DNA of 48,200 bases from a bacterium (lineage in GTDB: Bacteria > Armatimonadota > Chthonomonadetes > Chthonomonadales > Chthonomonadaceae): assembly GCA_021805395.1 (NCBI GenBank), contig JAJZFJ010000120.1, positions 1-48,200 on the forward strand, read 5' to 3'. Shown here in pieces: positions 41,948-48,200 of this stretch (positions are counted from its first letter, which is position 1; every line of letters starts with the position of its first letter). The notes under the pieces are model-generated. The model was not told the origin of the DNA, did not search any database, and saw only the letters and a list, made by a program, of their open reading frames with translations. A program made the position numbers and the translations under genes.

Positions 41948-42024
41948 GGGACTATTTCTCCTGCTGTACGCACAACCATATAGTAATGAAAGGAAACTAA
42001 TATAATAGACTCCTTTAATTGCAT
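41944..42024 (-). CDS. Possible 26-codon leader ORF coupled to yqeG
   Basis: ATG at 42024 opens a frame of 26 codons (MQLKESIILVSFHYYMVV, then RTAGEIVP) whose TGA overlaps the yqeG TTG start (TTGA). The AGGAG that serves yqeG lies inside it. Its own ribosome binding site is poorly placed (GGAG 14 bp upstream). It may be chance. The stop-start overlap is the only reason to list it. Confidence 0.2.
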   Translation of the reverse strand: MQLKESIILVSFHYYMVVRTAGEIVP

Positions 42025-42080
42025 ATCTGTTCCATTACTCCGTAAATGTAAGTGCAGAGAAAACTCTCGCTCATTTTGTA

Positions 42081-42509
42081 CTATGTGAGCGATGTCTTTT
42101 TGTCCTGATTAATAAATTCCTGAAGGATGATTGTAGCTGCAAGCGAGTCAACATCGGCTTTACCATCAGAGCCAGATCTGCCCATTTCATTCAGGATAGA
42201 TTTCGCCTCCGCCGTGGTATATCGCTCATCCTGATAGTGTATAGGAATTCTAATAAACCCTCGCAACAGTTTCACAAAATCTTCACACTCACGTGCTCTA
42301 TCTCCCTTTGTACCATCTGGAAGCAAAGGAAGTCCAACGATGATCTGAGCAACCTGGTGCTCCCTGACAATGTCTCTTATCTCTGCCATAACCTTGCGAT
42401 ACCCCTTCTCACGTTTTATCGTCCTCAGAGGGGTAGCAAGGATATTGAGCTCATCACTGAGGGAGACTCCCACCGCTCGATTACTAATATCCAGTCCCAT
42501 GCTCCTCAT
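42081..42509 (-). CDS. ruvX: RuvX/YqgF Holliday-junction-resolvase-type nuclease
   Basis: 142 aa from the ATG at 42509, which overlaps the MFS stop (ATGA). The frame is open further upstream, but those codons lie inside the MFS gene, and the family always begins just before GLDIGxxRIGVAxSD, here MGLDISNRAVGVSLSD. Other signatures: IIVGLPLLPDGTKGDRAREC (usual VGLPLNMDGSEGPRA), IHYQDERYTTAEAKSILNEM (DERLTT type) and DSLAATIILQEFI with the third catalytic Asp. It has an RNase H-like fold and is linked to 16S rRNA 5'-end maturation and possibly to junction resolution. No own ribosome binding site is strong, consistent with coupling to the upstream gene. Confidence 0.93.
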   Translation of the reverse strand: MRSMGLDISNRAVGVSLSDELNILATPLRTIKREKGYRKVMAEIRDIVREHQVAQIIVGLPLLPDGTKGDRARECEDFVKLLRGFIRIPIHYQDERYTTAEAKSILNEMGRSGSDGKADVDSLAATIILQEFINQDKKTSLT

Positions 42510-43702
42510 TGTACCACTGGTTGTTTTTGTCTCTGTAGCATCACTCCCGATACTGCCAGAAGAAGAGCGCACACTGGTGGCACAAGGAGAGCAATATGCC
42601 AGCCGCTGCTAATTTTCAAAACTCCTTCAAGCCATGGGGTAACGCCGGAGCCAGCACAAGCTAACGCAGTTACCATTCCAATGGCTGCCCCAGCTTCCTG
42701 TGCAAAGAATTTCACACCCAGAGAGAGCAGTATTCCAAACGTACCACTGAGTGCAAAACCAGCAAGCAGAACGGCAGCCAGAATTGTGATCTCACTTGAT
42801 AATCGGGATGCAATGAACATAAATAGTGCTGTTGCCAAGCTAAGAGCTGTTAGAAGTTTTGACAGGCTTATTTTCTGCACGAGAAAACTGGTTACCAATC
42901 TCCCTGCTGTCATGCCTACCCAGAAAAGTGCTATAGCCAATCCGGTAACTGTTAAACTCGTTGCGGAGTGGATATAGTTGCCAATCATACCCCAAAACCC
43001 TACCTCAGCTCCCGAGCAGAAAAATCCTCCCAAACACAGAAGTGTCATAGGAAGGCTTTCCCACGGAAGCAGCAGCTTTCTCTTCGCACCGTTTTTAGCA
43101 GGTTCAGGAACTTTTTGAAGAGCCTGCAGAAGAAACAGCAAGCCTCCACAAACTGCAAGTCCCACATAAAGCTGCCGCCATCCAACTCCATGTGCAATCA
43201 GGGCGGTCATGGTAATAGGTCCACCAATGCAGCCCAATCCGTACATCACCTGCATGACCATAAGTACCTGACTGGATCTCACCGGAAACATATTGGAAAG
43301 TAGAGCGTTTGAAACCGACTGCATGGAGCCGCTGCCAGCCCCTATAATTGCGGAGCTCAAAAGGATTCCATTGAACGACTGCGCCATACTAAACAGGATG
43401 GCTCCTGTTATAAATAGCCCCATACTCACAAGTAGTACTATCTTCTTGCCAATCCAGTCCGAAACATACCCGCAGATCAACACCCCAGCTACCAAGCCTC
43501 CAAAGCTCGCCGGGAAAAGCCGCGCCTGTGCCGCCACTCCCAGATGGAATGTCTTACCAACCTGAGCAAGCATTACCGCAATGCCTGTTACATAGATAGC
43601 ATAGAAAAGATTAACTATGCCACCGGTAAAGAGTGTTGGACCACGTCCGTGAAGCTCTCTGAATATGTCGAACTTCTCTAGTGCGGATTGTTGAGTGTGC
43701 AG
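42506..43702 (-). CDS. Major facilitator superfamily transporter, probable non-canonical start
   Basis: About 398 aa if read from CTG at 43702 (ATC at 43705 is the other option). The first ATG in frame is at 43573, in the middle of the first membrane helix (TGGIVNLFYAIYVTGIAVML), so starting there would delete half of TM1. Upstream, the frame stays open to a TAA at 43754 with no ATG, GTG or TTG, but contains GGAGGA placed 4 bp before ATC and 7 bp before CTG. The typical MFS loop 2-3 motif GYVSDWIGKKIVLLVS is present, with about 12 hydrophobic segments in two halves. The substrate is unknown. Its stop overlaps ruvX by ATGA. It is the first gene of the operon. A sequence error or a decayed start cannot be excluded. 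Confidence 0.82.
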   Translation of the reverse strand: MHTQQSALEKFDIFRELHGRGPTLFTGGIVNLFYAIYVTGIAVMLAQVGKTFHLGVAAQARLFPASFGGLVAGVLICGYVSDWIGKKIVLLVSMGLFITGAILFSMAQSFNGILLSSAIIGAGSGSMQSVSNALLSNMFPVRSSQVLMVMQVMYGLGCIGGPITMTALIAHGVGWRQLYVGLAVCGGLLFLLQALQKVPEPAKNGAKRKLLLPWESLPMTLLCLGGFFCSGAEVGFWGMIGNYIHSATSLTVTGLAIALFWVGMTAGRLVTSFLVQKISLSKLLTALSLATALFMFIASRLSSEITILAAVLLAGFALSGTFGILLSLGVKFFAQEAGAAIGMVTALACAGSGVTPWLEGVLKISSGWHIALLVPPVCALLLAVSGVMLQRQKQPVVQ

Positions 43703-43754
43703 GATGGTTCCTCCAATTAAAACTGTTAAACTTAATAGATTAACATTGTACCCT

Positions 43755-44040
43755 TAGACCTGCACTGTATTCATACCTTTATGGAATTAACTCAGCAATT
43801 TGCAGATCCGAAAGGGAACAGATAAGGATTTGTTCGCATATTTCTTAAATTTTCGCGATTTGAATATTGTGATTATTATTAAGAAAGTGTTAAGAATTTA
43901 CAAAAAATATCCTGAAATATTAAATTTTGGTTAAGAAGCATCTATTTTATATTAAATCGATATATACTTGTGTAGTCAGTGAAATTTGAAATATCATCAC
44001 TTCAATTTATCAATTCGGCTTCTTTGTTAAGGAGAGACAT
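43755..44040. other. Divergent A/T-rich intergenic region
   Basis: Lies between the minus-strand MFS operon and the plus-strand exported-protein genes. It is very A/T-rich from about 43840 to 44010. Possible plus-strand -10 boxes (TATATT near 43950, TATATA near 43962) and a minus-strand TACAAT (near 43747) are seen, but none has a good -35. No gene is recognised in it. Confidence 0.4.
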
Positions 44041-44457
44041 ATGCTAAGAGTCTCTCAGAATTCTACTCATATCACACGAAGAGCACACTATTTTTATATG
44101 ATGCTTGCGGTTGTCTTACTTTCTGTATCTGCGCTGACAGCATCTGCAACAGACATCGTCCATATCAATGGCAACCCAGGACCTTACCCCGTTGGAACCA
44201 CCATTTCTCTACAGATAACGTGTCAGGGAGTGCCAGGAGAAAGGCTAATGGGTTGCTGGCTGTCATGGGCATACGGTGGATCCTCTACTGATTACACACT
44301 CCAAAATCACCGTTTTTCCAGCTACTCTTATTCAGGTGCCTGGACGTTTAGTGTGGTGGCATAGAACTTCGATCCCTAACAAGTGAATTTCTTCGCCGTT
44401 GGTGAATGGGATCAGTATGTTGTACCGACTGGAGCACTTGGTTTCTTTACTAATTAG
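44041..44457 (+). pseudogene. Small exported protein gene interrupted by two in-frame stops
   Basis: Starts at ATG 44041 with AAGGAG 6 bp upstream and encodes a signal peptide (YMMLAVVLLSVSALTASATD) and a beta-rich domain (INGNPGPYPVGTTISLQITC, GAWTFSVVA). The frame meets TAG (codon 108, 44362-44364) and TAA (codon 113, 44377-44379). It then continues for 25 further sense codons, QVNFFAVGEWDQYVVPTGAL, then GFFTN, to TAG at 44455. The continuation has the same domain character, and both stops are one C-to-T change from Gln codons. That suggests recent inactivation by two nonsense mutations. Alternatively the 107-aa product is functional. The Ig/PKD-like nature is a guess from strand pattern. 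Confidence 0.6.
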
Positions 44458-44485
44458 CTGATATCCAGGAAGATATTTGTGTGGC

Positions 44486-44511
44486 GCCAGACTTATACAC
44501 GTCAGTCTGGC
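44486..44511. terminator. Hairpin between the broken exported-protein gene and the next gene
   Basis: GCCAGACT and AGTCTGGC form a perfect 8-bp stem with a 10-nt loop (44486-44493, 44504-44511). No T-tract follows on the plus strand (AGGAAAAGAG instead). It could be a Rho-independent-like remnant or an mRNA processing hairpin. Confidence 0.35.
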
Positions 44512-44532
44512 AGGAAAAGAGATGCATAGAAC

Positions 44533-45384
44533 ATGACACTTCTAACACCAAAACAGATAAGTATATCCTCAATAGTGGGTCTTATCCTTTCTATGGCAGC
44601 GTTTTGTACTGCCAAGCCTATAGTACACTCCCAGACTCCAGTATGTTACTCTGCCACGATTCTGGAAGAAAGGGTAATTCAGTTTAAGGTATTGCGTGAT
44701 GGAAACTGCTTTAGATCTCAAATGGTATTCCGTGGAAAACTGCAGCCAATGGTTGAGATCTACGACGGAAATCCACAGAAGATTGTCTGGATGTTCACCC
44801 GTAACGCTAAGTCAGGCACTTTCTCAGCCAGCATGGATCAGGCTTCCATTATGGATGCTATCACCCGAGGTCAAAATAAAAATGGGTTCAGTGCATTTAA
44901 CAGGAGATACAGTCTCGGAAAATACCGTTTTCAAATATCACAACTATTTCCAGTTTATCTTCCAGATTCCCTCACCTATCCCTTCAAACATAGTGGAACT
45001 GTTGAAAAACTTGGCCATACCACAGTTGCCGGCTATCGATGCGGCAATTATGAAATGGATGCGCCTGCAATGTTTCACCAGATTACAAAAGTGTTTGTAA
45101 CAGGTAAATCCCAGACGCTCTTGAAAGAAGAGACAATTAATCTGGTATCTCCCGGCTCCAGATTTCCTGAGTCCCGACAGACAGTAGCGGTGATAAAGAT
45201 AGAAGCGGTTCACTCTTTCCCTAAAAGCCTATTCGAATTACCATCACATTGCACTTTCTCCATTCCAGATATGTTCCGAAAGCTAAAACTGCCTGCTGGA
45301 GTAATCATTAAATTTTTCCCCACGCATAATGTTTTACCTTCTTCCGTTGTGCAACCGATGCCCATGTCCCATACCAAACGGTGA
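44533..45384 (+). CDS. Exported protein of unknown function
   Basis: 283 aa with an N-terminal signal peptide (ISSIVGLILSMAAFCTAKP). The body reads like a single-domain periplasmic beta-sheet protein: VEIYDGNPQKIVWMFTRNAK, then GHTTVAGYRCGNYEMDAPAM and a late segment HSFPKSLFELPSHCTF. A motif TVAGYxCxxY, then a conserved LFELPxxC near the end, is reminiscent of DUF4412/LolA-like exported proteins in which a modified outer-membrane or lipid-binding sheet is read. I do not assign a function. ATG 44533 has only a weak purine stretch (GAG 12 bp upstream). Its stop lies 10 bp before the next start, so the two genes are probably cotranscribed. Confidence 0.8.
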   Translation: MTLLTPKQISISSIVGLILSMAAFCTAKPIVHSQTPVCYSATILEERVIQFKVLRDGNCFRSQMVFRGKLQPMVEIYDGNPQKIVWMFTRNAKSGTFSASMDQASIMDAITRGQNKNGFSAFNRRYSLGKYRFQISQLFPVYLPDSLTYPFKHSGTVEKLGHTTVAGYRCGNYEMDAPAMFHQITKVFVTGKSQTLLKEETINLVSPGSRFPESRQTVAVIKIEAVHSFPKSLFELPSHCTFSIPDMFRKLKLPAGVIIKFFPTHNVLPSSVVQPMPMSHTKR

Positions 45385-45394
45385 GGATTTAGAG

Positions 45395-47080
45395 ATGAAT
45401 ACCATAAAAACCAGGGTTTGCCGCCTTTTGGTCCACCTAACTGCCTGTTGCTGCATCTGTTGTGTTATCTCATGCGAGCTGAGTGCAGACACCCTGTCTA
45501 AAGATGGTCGTCTCACCACACTGGTACACATCAATACACCTCTCGACGGCTCAACAATTGGCTCACTACTCAAACGTTTAACTGCTAATTCTGCAGTCTC
45601 CCTAAAAGCTTCACCGAAAGTGAAATCCAGGCTCGTTTTCATCCTGGCGACACACCTGTCTCTCTACAAAGTGATGACAGCACTGTCTTGGACTACAAGA
45701 CTGACCTGGTCACCCCAAGGCACTGGATATCTGCTGCATCGCACTCTCAACGAGAAGAAAATGGAAAAATCGGAAATCCTCAAATCTGTACAATGGGAGC
45801 AGGAAGCAACAGAGATGCACAGAAGGGCACTTGAAGTGGCAATGAATGCTTCTATAGCGCATCCTAAGTCGACAAACTCTGTATCTCTACTTCTGAAAAC
45901 GCTGGATACTGACCAGATAAGAATGATTGCTGATACCGCCAGAGAGCAGAGAGTTTTTACTGGGAACAGTGATCATTTCTGTGATGCAACCCTCTTCACA
46001 GATCTCCCGTCCGATATTCAGAGATGTATAATGACAGAACAAGGGCGATCCAACATCACTCCCACAATCAACTCAGCACACGAGAGTGATCTCACTCACT
46101 CCTACGTGGGTCTCATTGCTGCAGATGGATCAGTAAACCTTGGCATATATACCCTCAATCAACCTGCATCCCAGGCACTTACAATGTCTCAGACCCAGGC
46201 AGTGTACCGTAACGGGATCCCAGGGATTGATGAGGACGATGGTACAGATTCCCTTTCCGACGCAGCTTTGTACCGTACCCGGTTCGATGTATCAGAACCG
46301 TTACCAGATATGTCAAAATCCAATCACCTCACTTTTACACGTGCAGACAACTATACATACCTGCCAGATATTCTCACAGACATTCATAACGAATCTGGCT
46401 TGCCTGTTTTCACAGAGCTGTTCCTCGCCTCTGATAGCTGCCCAGCTATTGGAATGCTCACTGATAGAGATTCTTACACTCTGCGTGAATGTTGCGAGGA
46501 GACAAGCAGAGCCTTTGGTCAGCATATGGCACTGTTTGGAGGGATGCTGGCTTCACGCTCAGTAACCCCCGGACGCGATCTGTACATGCAGCCAGACGAG
46601 AGTCTATGCCACTACCTGGCAATCTGGTACCAGAAGAAGGGATCACTCACCCTAAATCAGCTACATCGCTTGGGGGAACTGACACAGAAGCAGTGGACTT
46701 ATCTGCAGACTCGCACTGCCCAGCTAATCACAAACAAGCATAACACATATGTGGTACTCCCCTGGAGACACTATCTCATGCGTCTGTTTGAGATGTTAAC
46801 TCCGGCACAGTTAAATCTTGCAGAGAGCACTGCCGGACTTCGTTATCGCCTTCTCAATCCTGAAGAACGGCTATGCTTCCTGCATGAAACTGAGGTGGGT
46901 TTACCTTCCTCACAATCTACTATTACTTCAAAATCGAAGTCTGGAGGTCTCTGGATCTCCTGCCGGGATACCAACGGATATGTCGCCCATTTGAATTTTG
47001 TTCTCCGTGATGTCTCTCACCTACCAGCGAGGGAAGAAAAGTGGGATCTACCAGGTTATGCTGATACAGACACCAATTAG
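45395..47080 (+). CDS. Exported protein with STN-like N-terminal domain, otherwise unknown
   Basis: 561 aa from the ATG at 45395 (GAGG 8 bp upstream). The frame is open to 45329, but those codons overlap the preceding gene. Signal peptide RLLVHLTACCCICCVISCEL, cleaved near SADT. CVISC is a weak lipobox alternative. Residues about 33-105 (TPLDGSTIGSLLKRLTANSA, SLYKVMTALSWTTRLTW, GTGYLLHRT) look like the secretin/TonB short N-terminal (STN) fold. The remaining 450 residues have no family I can name but contain MTEQGRSNITPTINSAHESD, ILTDIHNESGLPVFTE (a second STN-like strand-helix unit) and many His/Thr-rich stretches. Context: third in a plus-strand group of exported proteins. Confidence 0.8.
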   Translation: MNTIKTRVCRLLVHLTACCCICCVISCELSADTLSKDGRLTTLVHINTPLDGSTIGSLLKRLTANSAVSLKASPKVKSRLVFILATHLSLYKVMTALSWTTRLTWSPQGTGYLLHRTLNEKKMEKSEILKSVQWEQEATEMHRRALEVAMNASIAHPKSTNSVSLLLKTLDTDQIRMIADTAREQRVFTGNSDHFCDATLFTDLPSDIQRCIMTEQGRSNITPTINSAHESDLTHSYVGLIAADGSVNLGIYTLNQPASQALTMSQTQAVYRNGIPGIDEDDGTDSLSDAALYRTRFDVSEPLPDMSKSNHLTFTRADNYTYLPDILTDIHNESGLPVFTELFLASDSCPAIGMLTDRDSYTLRECCEETSRAFGQHMALFGGMLASRSVTPGRDLYMQPDESLCHYLAIWYQKKGSLTLNQLHRLGELTQKQWTYLQTRTAQLITNKHNTYVVLPWRHYLMRLFEMLTPAQLNLAESTAGLRYRLLNPEERLCFLHETEVGLPSSQSTITSKSKSGGLWISCRDTNGYVAHLNFVLRDVSHLPAREEKWDLPGYADTDTN

Positions 47081-47302
47081 ATTAATGGATATGTAGTGAG
47101 GGTTGAAAACACTCTGAGAGATGAGTGATTAATGTAAGCCTTTCGATAGCTTGCTCACTGTTACAAGTCATAATACTGTCTCGCTTGATATGTTTTTCTG
47201 TGGCATCAGTACAAATAGCATGTTACAATCTTTATGAGCTATTGATCCATTCTGTTTACAGATTAATTTTGCCGACCGGTTAATAGGGAACAACATATAG
47301 AT

Positions 47303-48154
47303 ATGTCAGGCAGTTACGATGCAACAATCAAAGAGATTATCCTGCAGGATCCTGATGCACTACTCAAACTTTTGCATTTGCAGGGCACCCACGCCCAGGT
47401 GGAGAACACAGATCTCACATTAATAGCTAGACAGCCCGATATACTATTGTCAGTCAACAATCCTGACTATTTGCTTCATTTAGAGATCCAGGCTTCGTAT
47501 GACCCTGAGATCTCACTAAGAATTTTAGATTACCATGTACTATCACTTAGAACATCGGATTACCCTGTGATTAGTGCACTTCTGTTACTGCGACCACAGG
47601 CTGATGGACCAAAAGTAACTGGTGAATGGAAGAGCGCTCAGATTCACTTCAAATATGATGTGTTTCGATTATGGGAGATACCCGCTTCAGAGGCTCTATC
47701 TCTGCCTGTATCCCTTCTCCCTCTGGTGCCACTTTGCAATCTATCAGGAACAAGTGCTGAAGAAGTGATCTCAAAAATTGATTCGCGTCTGAAAGTGGAA
47801 CAGCTAGAAAAGCAAGCAAAAATAACATTATGGGTGAAGACATACGTACTTTTAGGATTAAAGTATAATGAATCAGATGCTCTTAATCTGCTTAAAGGAG
47901 TAGACAACATGGAAGAATCAAGCACATATCAGGCAATCATCAAAAAAGGAACTGAAAAAGGTATCCAAATTGGAACCAACATAGGTTTCATGCAGGGTGA
48001 ACAGCAAATGCTAATAAAGATACTGCAATATCGTTTCGGAACAATTCCTGAAGCCAAAATGAGGATGCTAGCATCCATTGATTCTATCGATGAATTAGAC
48101 AGACTGTCTCAAAAAGTTGTCAAAGCAAACAGTCTAGATGAGGTATTTGCCTGA
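47303..48154 (+). CDS. Rpn/PD-(D/E)XK nuclease family (transposase_31-like) protein
   Basis: 283 aa, cytoplasmic. An N-terminal PD-(D/E)XK-like core is visible: RQPDILLSV (Asp of motif II), then YLLHLEIQASYDPEISLRIL (the ExQ motif), YHVLSLRTSDYPVISALLLL. The C-terminal half is helical and charged: KKGTEKGIQIGTNIGFMQGE, LIKILQYRFGTIPEAKMRML, then DSIDELDRLSQKVVKANSLD, the DUF4351-like tail common to these proteins. The family (Rpn, recombination-promoting nuclease, or PD-(D/E)XK nuclease family transposase) is frequent in multiple copies in cyanobacteria and related genomes. ATG at 47303 with AGGG about 14 bp upstream. It is separate from the preceding operon by 222 bp with no strong promoter. 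No terminal inverted repeats were seen around it. Confidence 0.85.
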   Translation: MSGSYDATIKEIILQDPDALLKLLHLQGTHAQVENTDLTLIARQPDILLSVNNPDYLLHLEIQASYDPEISLRILDYHVLSLRTSDYPVISALLLLRPQADGPKVTGEWKSAQIHFKYDVFRLWEIPASEALSLPVSLLPLVPLCNLSGTSAEEVISKIDSRLKVEQLEKQAKITLWVKTYVLLGLKYNESDALNLLKGVDNMEESSTYQAIIKKGTEKGIQIGTNIGFMQGEQQMLIKILQYRFGTIPEAKMRMLASIDSIDELDRLSQKVVKANSLDEVFA

Positions 48155-48200
48155 TCAGCTTTAACCCATGATGTCAGCTCGCAATTTTGCTGCGATTATA

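Noticed and set aside
44041-44457. Reassigned stop codons (TAG/TAA read as Gln)
   Set aside because: Many clear genes in the window end at TAG or TAA at the expected family length, so recoding would extend them wrongly.
47303-48154. Complete insertion sequence around the Rpn-like gene
   Set aside because: No terminal inverted repeats or target duplications seen. The family often occurs as a stand-alone gene.
1-48200. tRNA or rRNA genes
   Set aside because: Intergenic stretches were read for cloverleaf-like and rRNA-like sequence. Nothing recognisable was found. A covariance-model search would be decisive.

Overview
The window fits a Gram-negative-type bacterium of moderate G+C content. The best guess for phylum is Armatimonadota. 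The reasons are the class III signal peptides of the type LIELLVVIAIIAILAAILFP followed by FSAAREKGRQTSCMSN, the many very large secreted proteins, and a type IV pilus cluster packed with oversized pseudopilins. This is an inference from sequence style, not a database match. Start codons are unusually varied: ATG, GTG and TTG, and in two genes apparently none of these.

Layout. (1) At 1-5363 (+) lies the downstream part of a peptide/nickel-type ABC importer operon: a solute-binding protein cut by the window edge, two permeases and two ATPases, tightly packed. (2) At 5615-6133 (+) is ribonuclease HI. (3) At 6134-9361 is an accessory island. Two long gene-poor stretches carry at least four families of short dispersed repeats. 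They enclose a three-gene minus-strand cassette (a TIGR04255-type protein and two small uncharacterised proteins) flanked by imperfect direct repeats. (4) At 9362-11306 (-) are a SpoVR-family protein and an overlapping YkgJ-like Cys-cluster protein, with their own promoter.

(5) At 11501-40398 (-) is one long colinear run. In transcription order it holds pilB, pilT, pilC and an A24 prepilin peptidase, then two type IV prepilins, then PilV-like, PilW-like and PilX-like pseudopilins of 719 to 1051 aa (666 aa for PilV). Two enormous exported proteins of 1646 and 2775 aa with beta-propeller-like repeats close the run. A strong extended -10 promoter with an overlapping inverted repeat precedes pilB. 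The order pseudopilins V-W-X followed by secreted propeller proteins parallels the classical pilV-pilW-pilX-pilY1 minor-pilin operon, so the giants are candidate PilY1-like tip or adhesion proteins.

(6) At 40543-43702 (-) is a compact housekeeping operon: MFS transporter, ruvX, yqeG-type HAD phosphatase, aroE, with overlapping genes. (7) At 44041-48154 (+) is a divergent group of exported proteins: a small one broken by two in-frame stops, a 283-aa one and a 561-aa one with an STN-like N-terminus. A separate Rpn/PD-(D/E)XK-type protein follows.

The observations I rank highest are the PilY1-like arrangement with giant proteins, the prepilin peptidase whose reading frame opens directly after the pilC stop with no canonical start but a perfect ribosome binding site, and the repeat-flanked three-gene cassette of unknown function. 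No tRNA, rRNA, CRISPR array or complete insertion sequence was recognised.
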